Notes: generated by a model from the letters alone, not told the origin. Counted from the first letter of the stretch, positions 1 to 9,273 are shown. The stretch: DNA of 64,000 bases from Veillonella agrestimuris (GCF_943193065.1 NZ_CALPCS010000002.1:1-64000), one strand, 5' to 3'. Numbers and translations are program-made.

Positions 1-23
1 TGCTTATTTTTTTTGCAAAAAAA

Positions 24-64
24 TAATGTTGGTTGTGCCACCTTGATGGTGACACCCCAACATT
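24..64. repeat. Imperfect hairpin near the window edge
   Basis: The arms AATGTTGG (25-32) and CCAACATT (57-64) enclose GTGcCACC/GGTGaCAC, so nearly the whole segment pairs with a single mismatch around the loop TTGAT. On the - strand the stem is followed by a run of seven T, which looks like an intrinsic terminator, but no - strand gene lies to the right. It may be a bidirectional terminator for a gene ending left of the window. Its role is uncertain. Confidence 0.45.
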
Positions 65-89
65 TATTATAGAACCTGCTTTTATGCAA

Positions 90-119
90 TTGTTTATATG
101 TGGTTTTTTATAGTAAAAT
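90..119 (+). promoter_or_regulatory. Putative sigma-A promoter for the Nudix/deoB genes
   Basis: TTGTTT (90-95) and TAAAAT (114-119) are separated by 18 nt and lie about 47 nt before the Nudix start codon. Both boxes deviate from consensus, so this is a moderate call. Confidence 0.4.
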
Positions 120-165
120 TATATTTATATGGAAATTATAAATATAATCAAAGGAAAGTTTTATT

Positions 166-699
166 ATGGCAGTGATTAAAGAAATACAAAAATCTTCAGA
201 CATAAAATTCGCTGGCAAGTTAATACAAGTGACTTACGATATTGCTGATGTTAATGGGCAAGATGCATGGCGGGAGGTAGTTCATCACCCTGGTGCCACG
301 GCTATTATTGCTGTTACAGATGATAATAAGATTGTTATGGAACGTCAATTCCGTTATGCCTTGGGGGAACCATTATTAGAAATCCCAGCAGGTAAATTGG
401 ATAAAGGGGAAGATCCATTAGAGTGTGCTAAGAGAGAATTAGCGGAAGAAACTGGGTATAGTGCTGCTGAATGGCGCCCTCTCGGTGTCATTGCTACTAG
501 CCCAGGATTTTGTAATGAAACATTACACCTGTATTTAGCGAAAGGCCTTACTATGGGAACAACGAATTGGGACCCTGATGAATATGTAGAGATTGAGTAT
601 TATACGTTACCTGAATTGCTAGAAGCTATACAGAAGGAAAATATTAAAGATAGTAAATCATTAGCTGCTATTATGTTGGCTTTGCCTCATCTTAAGTAA
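166..699 (+). CDS. Nudix hydrolase, ADP-ribose pyrophosphatase type
   Basis: A 177-residue Nudix protein that probably hydrolyses ADP-ribose or a related nucleoside diphosphate derivative to AMP and a sugar phosphate. The full Nudix box is visible at residues 76-98 (G76, E82, R90-E91, E94-E95, G97), which carries the Mg-binding glutamates. The segment before it (FRYALGEPLLEIPAGK) is typical of the ADP-ribose pyrophosphatase (NudF) subgroup, where this region contacts the second subunit and the substrate. AAGGAAAG lies about 8 nt before the ATG. deoB follows after 36 nt, so the pair probably forms a small sugar-phosphate/nucleoside salvage unit. Exact substrate preference cannot be read from the sequence. 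Confidence 0.85.
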   Translation: MAVIKEIQKSSDIKFAGKLIQVTYDIADVNGQDAWREVVHHPGATAIIAVTDDNKIVMERQFRYALGEPLLEIPAGKLDKGEDPLECAKRELAEETGYSAAEWRPLGVIATSPGFCNETLHLYLAKGLTMGTTNWDPDEYVEIEYYTLPELLEAIQKENIKDSKSLAAIMLALPHLK

Positions 700-735
700 T
701 AGTAGGTTTGCGTATCAAAAGATAGAGAGGTACTT

Positions 736-1908
736 ATGTTTAAGCGTATTATTTTGCTCGTCATGGATAGTGTGGGGATTGGTCATGCACCAGATGCAGC
801 TAGATTCAATGATGAAGGTGCCAACACATTAGGTCATATTGAATCTACTGTAGGGCCGATTCATTGTCCTACTTTAAAGCAATTAGGCTTATCTCATATT
901 GCAGATATTGAAAAAACTACCAATCCGGTTATAGGAGCATATGGTAAAATGGAAGCTACTAGTACGGGAAAGGATACTACCAGTGGTCACTGGGAGATGA
1001 TGGGGCATCCTGTAACTGTGCCGTTTCCTACCTTTTATGATGGATTCCCACAGGCATTAATGGAGACTTTTACAAAAGAAACGGGCTATGAATTCCTCGG
1101 CAATGAAGTAGCATCTGGTACAGAGATTATTGAACGCCTTGGCGAGGAGCATATGAAAACAGGGAAACCTATTATTTACACATCTGCTGATTCGGTGTTT
1201 CAAATTGCTGCTCATGAAGATGTCATCCCTCTTGAGGAATTGTATCGCATGTGTGATATTACGCGTAATAAGGTTTGCATTGGAGATTATTATGTAGGCC
1301 GTATTATTGCTAGACCTTTTGTAGGTGAGCCAGGAAGTTTTATGCGCACCGCTAATCGTCATGATTATAGCCGTATGCCTGAGAAGCGAATGGTACAGCA
1401 AGAATTGCAAGCAGCGCATATTCCTACGGTGGCCGTTGGCAAAATTGGCGATATTTATGCTCAAGTAGGATGGGATGTGTCGTATCCTACCGTGTCTAAT
1501 TCTCATGGTATGAATTTGGTACCTTATATATTGGGCGGCAGTTTTACTAAGGGACTCATGATGGTTAATCTTGTAGAATTTGATAGTTTATATGGTCATC
1601 GTCGCAATGCAGAGGGCTATAAACGAGCTATTGAAGAGTTTGACTATCAGTTGAGTGGGTTATTACCGTTATTAGGTGATGATGACTTATTGCTTATTAC
1701 TGCAGATCATGGCAATGATCCTACCTGGGAGGGAACGGATCACACGAGAGAACAAGTCCCTATATTGGCATATCATTGTCGTATGAATGATGCTATAGAT
1801 TTAGGGACAAGACGTAGCTTTTCTGATATAGGGGAAACGATATTAGAAAACTTTGGACTTGCTTCTTATCATATAGGTCAGTCATTTTTATCAAAATTAA
1901 ATATATAA
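736..1908 (+). CDS. deoB: Phosphopentomutase
   Basis: DeoB interconverts ribose-1-phosphate and ribose-5-phosphate (and the deoxy forms), linking nucleoside phosphorolysis to the pentose phosphate pathway. The protein has 390 residues, the normal family length. It belongs to the alkaline phosphatase-like metalloenzymes: the first metal-binding Asp is in VMDSVGIGHAPDA (D11), the phosphothreonine segment is GKDTTSGHWE (78-87), and the C-terminal metal ligands sit in ITADHGNDPTWEGTDHTRE. GAGAGG precedes the ATG by about 6 nt. It is followed by a structured element and then a purine permease and adenine deaminase, consistent with a purine/nucleoside salvage neighbourhood. Confidence 0.95.
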   Translation: MFKRIILLVMDSVGIGHAPDAARFNDEGANTLGHIESTVGPIHCPTLKQLGLSHIADIEKTTNPVIGAYGKMEATSTGKDTTSGHWEMMGHPVTVPFPTFYDGFPQALMETFTKETGYEFLGNEVASGTEIIERLGEEHMKTGKPIIYTSADSVFQIAAHEDVIPLEELYRMCDITRNKVCIGDYYVGRIIARPFVGEPGSFMRTANRHDYSRMPEKRMVQQELQAAHIPTVAVGKIGDIYAQVGWDVSYPTVSNSHGMNLVPYILGGSFTKGLMMVNLVEFDSLYGHRRNAEGYKRAIEEFDYQLSGLLPLLGDDDLLLITADHGNDPTWEGTDHTREQVPILAYHCRMNDAIDLGTRRSFSDIGETILENFGLASYHIGQSFLSKLNI

Positions 1909-1911
1909 ATT

Positions 1912-2004
1912 AAAACGCCTTTTATAGGATTGGATTTAGGTTCCAAGTTCGATGTATGCATCCAACTGTAAGCGAATCAATACAGATTCTATGAAAGGCG
2001 TTTT
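1912..2004 (+). other. Structured RNA element or extended terminator after deoB
   Basis: Arms 1912-1927 and 1989-2004 pair as a 16-bp stem (AAAACGCCTTTTATAG with CTATGAAAGGCGTTTT, one G-T wobble). The 61 nt between them can form three small hairpins: TTGGA/TCCAA (1930-1934/1942-1946), GATG/CATC (1951-1954/1959-1962) and GAATC/GATTC (1974-1978/1985-1989). TTGGAT can alternatively pair with ATCCAA at 1960-1965. A TTTT run closes the stem and a second T-run lies further on. It probably terminates deoB transcription, but it is far more elaborate than an ordinary terminator and lies just ahead of a purine permease gene. It does not match the purine riboswitch consensus as I know it. Confidence 0.5.
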
Positions 2005-2129
2005 GTATATCTTTTTTAGAATTCCAGTTATCAAGTATATTTATAAAGGATAATTGTGTATGTATGTAGAAATGTATACATATAGTTTGATTCGTATTTG
2101 TTAATAGAAATCTAAAGGAGGTAGGTACT

Positions 2130-3443
2130 ATGAATGAGGTGCGTGGAACAAGTATATGGGATAAATTGTTCCATATTACAGAACGGGGTAGCACGGTCAG
2201 TAGTGAAATCTTTGCGGGAGCTACTACCTTTTTATGTGTAGCTTATGTATTAGCTGTTAATCCTGCTATACTTAGCGCTAGTGGCATGGATGGTGGTGCT
2301 GTTTTTACGGCCACTGCTCTATCGGCTATTGTAATGACTTTACTTCTTGCTTTTGTCAGCAATATGCCATTTGCAGGACTTTCCGGGATGGGGATTAATG
2401 CATTTTTTGCTTATACTGTTGTTATACAAATGGGGCATAGTTTTGCTTTTGCTTTAACGGCACAGCTTATAGCAGGTATTTTATTTTTAATCATTGCTCT
2501 AACACCTTTGAAGAATCTTATTTTTAATGCCATTCCACATACCTTAAAGATGGCTGTAACAGCAGGGATTGGATTATTTATTACCCTCATAGGTCTGAGC
2601 AGTGCCGGTCTTATTGTGAGTTCGCCTGCTACATTAGTGAGCCTTGGTGATTTACATAGTGCCAATAGTTTGATTGCTATGCTTGGCATACTATTAATTG
2701 CTGTATTTACAGTACGTAATGTAAAAGGTGGCATATTCCTTGCCATTATTATTGCTGCTATTGTAGGGTTTTTCTCAGGTGTTACTACAATGCCTGATAC
2801 AATTCTATCGATGCCACCGTCTTTAGCGCCTATCGCATTGCATTATGATTTCTCTGAAATTTTTAGTGTAGATATGATCTTCGTTATTTTTACGTTCTTA
2901 TTTGTTAACTTATTTAATGTTGTAGGTGTATTGATTGGCTTAACAAATCAAGCGGAAGTACCAGCAGAACAGCAAATGGCAGTACAAGGCTCTTCTATGA
3001 AAGTCGCCGCTATCGGTACCATTGTAGGTAGTGCTCTCGGTACATCACCGCATATTGTAGCTGTCGAGTCCGCGGCAGGTATAGCAGAAGGAGGCCGAAC
3101 TGGTTTAACTGCGTTGACAGTAGCTGTTCTTTTTATTGCCTCTTTATTTGCGGCACCTTTATTATTAGCTATTCCAGTAGCTGCGACTGCACCTGTACTG
3201 ATTGTAGTAGGTTTATTTATGGTGGCATCTGTAAAAGATATTGATTTTGGCGATATATCTGAAGGATTACCAGCATTTTTAACTATCATTATGATGCCTT
3301 TTGCCTATTCCATTGGCGTAGGTATTGAATGGGGGCTAGTAAGTTATGTATTAGTAAAAGTACTATCTAAAAAATATAGCGATGTATCTTTTGTGATGTA
3401 CGTGTTAGCAGGCATTTTTGTATTAAAAGAAATACTAGCGTAA
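2130..3443 (+). CDS. NCS2 family purine permease (AzgA-like)
   Basis: A 437-residue polytopic membrane protein of the AzgA-like branch of the nucleobase:cation symporter-2 family, which imports adenine, guanine or hypoxanthine with protons. The family signature is at the N-terminus (EIFAGATTFLCVAYVLAVNP), followed by about 12-14 hydrophobic segments and the conserved GLSGMGINAFFAYTVV region. AAAGGAGGT lies about 7 nt before the ATG. The next gene encodes adenine deaminase, so uptake of adenine followed by deamination to hypoxanthine is the likely physiological pairing. The exact purine specificity is inferred from the family and neighbour only. Confidence 0.88.
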   Translation: MNEVRGTSIWDKLFHITERGSTVSSEIFAGATTFLCVAYVLAVNPAILSASGMDGGAVFTATALSAIVMTLLLAFVSNMPFAGLSGMGINAFFAYTVVIQMGHSFAFALTAQLIAGILFLIIALTPLKNLIFNAIPHTLKMAVTAGIGLFITLIGLSSAGLIVSSPATLVSLGDLHSANSLIAMLGILLIAVFTVRNVKGGIFLAIIIAAIVGFFSGVTTMPDTILSMPPSLAPIALHYDFSEIFSVDMIFVIFTFLFVNLFNVVGVLIGLTNQAEVPAEQQMAVQGSSMKVAAIGTIVGSALGTSPHIVAVESAAGIAEGGRTGLTALTVAVLFIASLFAAPLLLAIPVAATAPVLIVVGLFMVASVKDIDFGDISEGLPAFLTIIMMPFAYSIGVGIEWGLVSYVLVKVLSKKYSDVSFVMYVLAGIFVLKEILA

Positions 3444-3552
3444 GAAGCTAAGATATAAGAGTATAAGGAATTATAATAGGGGATCACATATAAAATGGCA
3501 AAAATAGTTTAATAGATAGAACCGTAAAACATTGTGAAATAAGGAGACTGGC

Positions 3553-5229
3553 ATGAAATATACAAAAGAATTATCTAATATTGCACAGGGTCTAGAAAAA
3601 GCCCCTTTAGTATTAAAAGGAGCTCATGTATTAGATGTAGGTAATGAAGTGTGGGATGTAAGAGATATTGCTATTGCTGACGGTTATATTGTGGGCGTTG
3701 GTGACTACGAAGGAATTAAGGAAATCGATTATAGCGATAAATATATTGTACCTGCTTTCATAGATGCTCATCTTCACTTAGAATCGACCTTAGTTAATCC
3801 CAGAGAGCTCGTTTTTGAAGCATCTAGAGAGGGTACATTAACGTATATTGTAGATCCTCATGAAGCTGGTAATGTGGCAGGGATAAAAGGTATTCAGTAT
3901 ATGATTGATGAAACGCGAGAAGCCCGCGGTGATGTTTACGTTATGGCACCGTCTTGTGTGCCGGCTATACCCGGAGAAGATAATGGTGCATTATTAGATA
4001 GTAAAGCGCTTACCGAATTATTAGATAATCCTGCTATTCTTGGCTTAGCGGAAGTCATGGATTGTTATGGTGTTATTGGTGCTGACCCAGATATGTTAGC
4101 TAAGATAGACGCTTATAAAGGTGGCGTGTTAGATGGTCATATTATTGGGCTTTCACAGAAGCAATTAGCAGCCTATCGCTTAGCAGGTATTACTACAAAT
4201 CACGAATGCATTACCTATGAAGATGCTCGTGAACAAGTGCGCCAAGGTTTATATGTGTGGATTCGTGAAGGCAGTGCAGCTCACAATCTAGAGGCCATTG
4301 TAAAAGGCATTATTAATAGTGGTAGTCCTGTTGAGCGTTATGGATTCTGTACAGATGATAAACATATTGAAGATATCCGTCGAGAAGGTCATATTAGTTA
4401 TAATATTAGAAGAGCCATCGAACTTGGGTTAATGCCTATTAAAGCCTATAAAATGGCTAGTACCTATCCCGCACAATGTTATGATTTGAGAGATGCTGGT
4501 TGGATTGCGCCAGGTTATAAAGCTAATTTAGTGGTCCTCGATGATGAAATAACAGTGTCTATTTGCGATGTCATTTATAATGGAGAAATTGTAGATCGTC
4601 ATAGTGAATACCACAAGTCGAAACGACCTGTGCCACCAGCGTTGCTAAATACTATTAATATTGGCGACTTTAAAGCATCTCAATTAGATTTACCTATTGA
4701 TGGTCCGCATGCAGTGATTAATATCATACCAGGACAAATTGTGACGGCTAAAACAGAAGAGATAGTACCATCAGAGAATGGAATATTTAAACCGAATAGT
4801 GAATTCAATAAAATTACCTGTATTGAACGTTATAAAGCAAGCGGGCGTAATGGTGTCGGCGTACTCAAAGGATTTAATATTCATAATGGTGCTATTGCTA
4901 CATCCTTTGCCCATGATTCGCACAATCTTATCGTCGTTGGTGATAATGATACGGATATGATGATAGCCATTGAACGGATCAAAGACATCGGTGGTGGTTA
5001 CGTCATGGTAGAAAATGGACAGATTATAGGGGAATTAGCACTAGAAATTATGGGTTTAATTACCAATGAACCGCATGATATAGTGGATGCAAAAGTAGCA
5101 CATATGAAAGAGAAAGCCTATGCTATGGGGATCAGTAAAGACTTAGATCCATTTATTAATTTAAGTTTCTTAGCCCTTACAGTCATTCCAGCTATTCGCG
5201 TCACTACGAAAGGTGTTGTAGAGTGTTAG
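3553..5229 (+). CDS. ade: Adenine deaminase
   Basis: Ade converts adenine to hypoxanthine and ammonia in purine salvage. The protein has 558 residues, normal for this amidohydrolase-superfamily enzyme (distinct from adenosine deaminase). The metal site is visible in PAFIDAHLHLEST (residues 67-79), with further conserved stretches YIVDPHEAGNVAG and CTDDKH. AAGGAG precedes the ATG by about 7 nt. It lies 109 nt after the purine permease with no clear terminator between, so co-transcription is possible. A strong intrinsic terminator follows. The reaction is firmly assigned from the family motifs. Confidence 0.95.
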   Translation: MKYTKELSNIAQGLEKAPLVLKGAHVLDVGNEVWDVRDIAIADGYIVGVGDYEGIKEIDYSDKYIVPAFIDAHLHLESTLVNPRELVFEASREGTLTYIVDPHEAGNVAGIKGIQYMIDETREARGDVYVMAPSCVPAIPGEDNGALLDSKALTELLDNPAILGLAEVMDCYGVIGADPDMLAKIDAYKGGVLDGHIIGLSQKQLAAYRLAGITTNHECITYEDAREQVRQGLYVWIREGSAAHNLEAIVKGIINSGSPVERYGFCTDDKHIEDIRREGHISYNIRRAIELGLMPIKAYKMASTYPAQCYDLRDAGWIAPGYKANLVVLDDEITVSICDVIYNGEIVDRHSEYHKSKRPVPPALLNTINIGDFKASQLDLPIDGPHAVINIIPGQIVTAKTEEIVPSENGIFKPNSEFNKITCIERYKASGRNGVGVLKGFNIHNGAIATSFAHDSHNLIVVGDNDTDMMIAIERIKDIGGGYVMVENGQIIGELALEIMGLITNEPHDIVDAKVAHMKEKAYAMGISKDLDPFINLSFLALTVIPAIRVTTKGVVEC

Positions 5230-5272
5230 CTACTATAGGTTGAGTAATAGAGTGAAAGTCTTTATAGAAAAC

Positions 5273-5309
5273 AAAAAGCAGCCTTCCCATATGGGATAGG
5301 CTGCTTTTT
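5273..5309 (+). terminator. Terminator after ade
   Basis: AAAAAGCAGCC (5273-5283) pairs with GGCTGCTTTTT (5299-5309), and TCCCAT/ATGGGA extends the stem toward the loop. T-runs occur on both strands, so it could act bidirectionally. Confidence 0.88.
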
Positions 5310-5336
5310 AGTTCTATAGTGATTGTGCCTTATATC

Positions 5337-5366
5337 AAAAATAGCCTCTACAGAGTAGAGGCTATT
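5337..5366 (-). terminator. Terminator of rpsT
   Basis: AATAGCCTCTAC (5340-5351) and GTAGAGGCTATT (5355-5366) form a 12-bp perfect stem with loop AGA. On the - strand it is followed by TTTTT (complement of 5337-5341), the right polarity for rpsT. Confidence 0.85.
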
Positions 5367-5376
5367 GAGATCTAAA

Positions 5377-5637
5377 TTATAAAGCGTTTACTTTCGCTGC
5401 TAAGTTAGATTTTTTGCGAGCTGCAGTGTTTTTATGAAGAACACCTTTGGAGGCCGCTTTATCAATTACGCTAGTAGCATGAACAAGTGCTTGTTTTGCA
5501 TCTTCTACTGCGCCTGCTTGAACAGCTTCAACGGTTTTACGAGTTGCTGTACGAATTTGAGATTTCACAGCGGCGTTTTTCGCACGACGTTCAGCATCCG
5601 TTTTTACGCTTCTAATACTGGATTTAATGTTTGGCAA
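5377..5637 (-). CDS. rpsT: 30S ribosomal protein S20
   Basis: A small basic protein of the 30S subunit that binds 16S rRNA. I set the start at a TTG (5637, reading leftward), giving 86 residues beginning MPNIKSSIRSVKT, the canonical S20 N-terminus. The upstream in-frame GTG at 5646 directly abuts the AAGGAGG Shine-Dalgarno and cannot be the start; the TTG lies 8 nt from it. A UUG start is also known for E. coli rpsT, where it matters for autoregulation. The gene is monocistronic, opposite to its neighbours, with its own promoter and terminator. The high Ala/Lys/Arg content and alpha-helical character are typical. Confidence 0.93.
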   Translation of the reverse strand: MPNIKSSIRSVKTDAERRAKNAAVKSQIRTATRKTVEAVQAGAVEDAKQALVHATSVIDKAASKGVLHKNTAARKKSNLAAKVNAL

Positions 5638-5677
5638 TTGAGTCACCTCCTTAAAATATCGTTTCTATACCTGAATG

Positions 5678-5707
5678 ATTATATCATAGAAGATATTTGA
5701 TAAGCAA
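5678..5707 (-). promoter_or_regulatory. Sigma-A promoter of rpsT
   Basis: On the - strand TTGCTT (complement of 5702-5707) and TATAAT (complement of 5678-5683) are 18 nt apart, with an extended -10 TGA immediately before TATAAT. It lies about 40 nt ahead of the TTG start. Confidence 0.7.
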
Positions 5708-5764
5708 GAACTTTTATTTTATTCATAAAAGGGAGGTTACAGCATGAGTGATATATTCCTTTTA

Positions 5765-5773
5765 TGGTATAAT
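5765..5773 (+). promoter_or_regulatory. Extended -10 promoter of polA
   Basis: TGG followed by TATAAT (5768-5773) forms an extended -10 element about 28 nt before the polA ATG. No good -35 box is seen. Confidence 0.5.
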
Positions 5774-5801
5774 TAATAGATAGATTTAAGTGAGGTGCTC
5801 T

Positions 5802-8429
5802 ATGAAAAAACTGATGATTATAGATGGCAGTAGCCTATTATTTCGTGCCTTTTTTGCATTGCCACCATTGCGTTCTGCATTAGGCACACCGACTAATGCA
5901 GTATACGGATTTTTGACGATGCTCATAAAACTATACGAAGAAATTAATCCAGATTACATTGCGGTGGCTTTCGATAAAGGTCGCCAAACCTTTCGTACAG
6001 AACTATATAGTGACTATAAAGGGAATCGTCCCGATGCTCCAGAAGATTTGCGGCCTCAATTTAGTCTTATTCAAGATGTACTAAAAGCGATGGGCATTTG
6101 TGTTATCGAAGAAGAAGGTTTTGAAGGAGATGATGTTTTAGGCTCTCTATCTAAAACATTTGGATCTTCTGATTTAGCCGTTCAAATTATTACAGGCGAC
6201 CGAGATAACTTACAATTAATTACAGAACACAGCCATGTATTTCTAACGAAAAAAGGCATTTCTGATATGTTGGAAGTGACCTTGGAGAATATGGAAGAAT
6301 TATATGGTTATGGCCCTGACAAGGTAATTGATATTAAAGCTCTTATGGGAGATTCGTCTGATAATATCCCTGGTGTTCCTGGCGTAGGTGAAAAAACAGC
6401 CCTTAAGTTGATTGCCGAATACGACACATTAGAAGGTGTTTATGAGAATATCGATGCTATTTCTGGTAAGAAATTAAAAGAGCGATTATTAGAAAATAAA
6501 GAACTTGCCTTTTTGTCGCGCCAATTGGCGACTATAAAAACAGATCTTCAATTGCCATATGAATTAGAAAATTTTGTACAACAATTTCACGTTAGTGAGG
6601 TAAAACCTATGTTTGAAACATTAGGTTTTACGAAATTAACGCCTCGATTAGTGCAAGTTATGGGCAATGATAGTGATAGCGCAGATGAAATTGGCGGCTT
6701 ATTTGCGGTCCAAGAAGAGGTTTCCTTAGATGATTTAGCAGATAGTACTGCATTGACACCTGATTTCTATACAGAGAAAAAAGTTGCTATCCATGCTTTG
6801 TTTGATGGAAAAACTCCGTTTAGAACGATTGATTCTATCTATATCTTTAATGGTGACTTCATTGTAAAAACAGATGGTACGAATGGTACCCTTTTATTAG
6901 ATGTTTTGAACGGTGCTAGTACGGTTATAACGACGCAAACGAAGGACCTTTTAGAAGCACTAGGTACGGATAAGCCGGCAGCGATTCGATTATTCCAAGA
7001 TAATGGAACGCCTCGCATTCACGATATATCTTTAATGGCCTATTTATTAGATCCAACTAGGACTAATTATGGTTACTTGTACTTAACTGAGCTATTCTCC
7101 GTTCCATCCATTGCTACTGGCAGCGTGGACGTAGAATGTGTATCTATGGTGAAAGCTTTATTCGCCATGAACAAGCCTGCAGTGGAAACAGTACAACGAG
7201 AAGAGTTATGGCGTTTATATGAAACTATAGAATTACCATTGATTCACACACTCCTCGTTATGGAGAAAAACGGTATTTATATTAATACAGATAAATTAGA
7301 AGATACGACAGTTCGTTTTAAAGCTGAACTAGAAGAAGTGCAGCAAGAAATTTATGATATGGCAGGCGAAACCTTTAACATTAATTCGCCAAAACAATTA
7401 GGTGTTATTTTGTTTGAAAAAATGGGGTTACCTGTTATTAAGAAGACAAAAACAGGCTATTCTACAGATGCAGAAGTATTGGATATGTTGCGCAATGAAA
7501 GTCCATTAATTGAAAAAATCTTACATTTTAGAACTATTTCAAAATTAGTGTCTACTTATTTAGATGGTCTTGCGGTGTTAATTAATGATAGAACACATCG
7601 TATTCATACTACCTTTAATCAAATGGTAACGGCTACGGGACGATTGAGTTCGTCGGATCCAAACCTTCAAAATATTCCTGTGCGTACTGAAAAAGGGAGA
7701 GAAATTCGAGCTCTTTTCTCTCCAGGAGAAGGCTTTGATACATTAGTAAGCGCCGATTACTCTCAAATTGAATTGCGCATTTTAGCTCACTTATCCGGCG
7801 ATGAAGCGTTAATTCGGGCTTTCACAGAAGGAAAGGATATTCACCGTTTTACCGCTGCAGAAGTATTAGGTAAAGCTCAAGAAGAGGTAACTAGTGAAGA
7901 GCGGTCCCATGCCAAAGCCATTAATTTCGGCATCATTTACGGTATTTCTGATTTTGGTTTGTCTCGCGATTTAGGTATAACTCGAGGAGAGGCCAAAAAT
8001 TATATCGATTTGTATTTTAGTCGTTACCCACGAGTTAAAGAATATATGGACAATATGGTGAAAGAAGCTCATGAGACGGGAAAAGTTCGTACCATGTTCG
8101 GCCGTGTTAGAGAATTGCCAGATATTAATAGTCGCAATTTTAATCGCCGTTCTTTTGCTGAACGAACAGCTATGAATACACCAATTCAAGGGACCGCAGC
8201 GGATATTATTAAATTAGCAATGAACAAAGTAGAGTCCTTGTTAGAAGAAAAAGGATTTACATCGCGTCTATTATTACAAGTGCATGATGAACTCGTGTTA
8301 GAGGCTGTTAATGAGGAACTAGAAGCTATTAAAGTACTGTTGAAAGAGACTATGGAGAGTGTAGTAACCTTAGATGTACCACTCATTGTAGATGTTCATG
8401 ATGCAGAAAATTGGGCTCTTGTTAAGTAA
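5802..8429 (+). CDS. polA: DNA polymerase I
   Basis: Family A polymerase for Okazaki fragment maturation and repair, 875 residues. I chose the ATG at 5802 because GAGGTG lies 5-6 nt upstream; a GTG 12 nt earlier overlaps that SD. Domains: N-terminal 5'-3' exonuclease/flap nuclease (MIDGSSLLFRAFFA, DDVLGSL, GDSSDNIPGVPGVGEKTA), a central 3'-5' exonuclease-like domain, and the polymerase domain with motif A (DYSQIELRILAHLSGD), motif B (RSHAKAINFGIIYG) and motif C (LLQVHDELVLE). I do not see the DxE catalytic motif of a proofreading exonuclease in the central domain, so proofreading is probably lost, as in Bacillus and Thermus Pol I. Confidence 0.96.
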   Translation: MKKLMIIDGSSLLFRAFFALPPLRSALGTPTNAVYGFLTMLIKLYEEINPDYIAVAFDKGRQTFRTELYSDYKGNRPDAPEDLRPQFSLIQDVLKAMGICVIEEEGFEGDDVLGSLSKTFGSSDLAVQIITGDRDNLQLITEHSHVFLTKKGISDMLEVTLENMEELYGYGPDKVIDIKALMGDSSDNIPGVPGVGEKTALKLIAEYDTLEGVYENIDAISGKKLKERLLENKELAFLSRQLATIKTDLQLPYELENFVQQFHVSEVKPMFETLGFTKLTPRLVQVMGNDSDSADEIGGLFAVQEEVSLDDLADSTALTPDFYTEKKVAIHALFDGKTPFRTIDSIYIFNGDFIVKTDGTNGTLLLDVLNGASTVITTQTKDLLEALGTDKPAAIRLFQDNGTPRIHDISLMAYLLDPTRTNYGYLYLTELFSVPSIATGSVDVECVSMVKALFAMNKPAVETVQREELWRLYETIELPLIHTLLVMEKNGIYINTDKLEDTTVRFKAELEEVQQEIYDMAGETFNINSPKQLGVILFEKMGLPVIKKTKTGYSTDAEVLDMLRNESPLIEKILHFRTISKLVSTYLDGLAVLINDRTHRIHTTFNQMVTATGRLSSSDPNLQNIPVRTEKGREIRALFSPGEGFDTLVSADYSQIELRILAHLSGDEALIRAFTEGKDIHRFTAAEVLGKAQEEVTSEERSHAKAINFGIIYGISDFGLSRDLGITRGEAKNYIDLYFSRYPRVKEYMDNMVKEAHETGKVRTMFGRVRELPDINSRNFNRRSFAERTAMNTPIQGTAADIIKLAMNKVESLLEEKGFTSRLLLQVHDELVLEAVNEELEAIKVLLKETMESVVTLDVPLIVDVHDAENWALVK

Positions 8430-8538
8430 GCGGTACTGGAAGATGAATCGGTTGAGTCTTATTCGTAATGATTATAGATGCGTTATCTAGCATTATGATG
8501 CACATATGTGTTAAATGCATTAATCAGAAGGGGATTAT

Positions 8539-9144
8539 ATGTTAAAAATTGGTTTAACTGGTGGTATTGCATCAGGAAAAAGCACAGTCTTACACTATTT
8601 TAAAAATAAACAAATTCCCTTTATTGATGCTGATATAGTAGCAAGAGAAGTTGTTGCACCTGGTACAGAAGGTCTAGCTGATATTGAAAGGCTCTTTGGA
8701 TCTACTGTCATCAATGATGATGGAACACTCAATCGAGAGGCTTTAGGAGCTATTGTGTTCCATGACCCAAAAGAGCGTGAACGATTGAATACTTCGATTC
8801 ATGGATTTATTCGAAATCGAATCGAGGAATTAACACGACAGTTTGAGTCTCAAGGTGTACCTGTTTTGATCTATGATATTCCACTTCTTATTGAAGGTAA
8901 GTGGTATGAAATATTAGATACTATATGGCTCGTCTATGTAACACCAGAAGTTCAATTACATCGACTTATGGACCGCAATGGATTTACAAGAGAAGAGGCA
9001 TTAGCTCGTATTGATAGCCAAATGCCGATAGATGAAAAGAGACAGTATGCGGATATTATTATTGATAATACTGGTGATTTGGCATCTTTACAAGCGCAGT
9101 TAGATTCTCTATGGCATGACAAATTGCAGTCGTTATATGTATAA
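8539..9144 (+). CDS. coaE: Dephospho-CoA kinase
   Basis: Last step of coenzyme A synthesis: phosphorylates dephospho-CoA on the 3'-OH of its ribose. It has 201 residues with a P-loop GGIASGKST (8-16), the DADIVAREVV substrate region and IYDIPLLIEGKWYE, all characteristic of CoaE. AGAAGGGG precedes the ATG. It follows polA, the common Firmicutes order (polA then coaE, often with fpg, which is absent here). The next gene is a lytic transglycosylase, also a frequent CoaE neighbour in Negativicutes-like genomes. Confidence 0.95.
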   Translation: MLKIGLTGGIASGKSTVLHYFKNKQIPFIDADIVAREVVAPGTEGLADIERLFGSTVINDDGTLNREALGAIVFHDPKERERLNTSIHGFIRNRIEELTRQFESQGVPVLIYDIPLLIEGKWYEILDTIWLVYVTPEVQLHRLMDRNGFTREEALARIDSQMPIDEKRQYADIIIDNTGDLASLQAQLDSLWHDKLQSLYV

Positions 9145-9273
9145 TGAAATTATATTGATCTGGATGTATTATATTATGCGTACTTGAATTTATTGTTTAC
9201 GAATGTACAAATATGTGATTAATATATGTGTTGGATTATGAAAACGTTATAGTCTAATGTAATGGGAGGCTTT

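Noticed and set aside
1909..2129. A purine riboswitch ahead of the purine permease
   Set aside because: The sequence lacks the conserved purine-riboswitch core and loop-loop elements as I know them; only an unrecognised structured element is supported.
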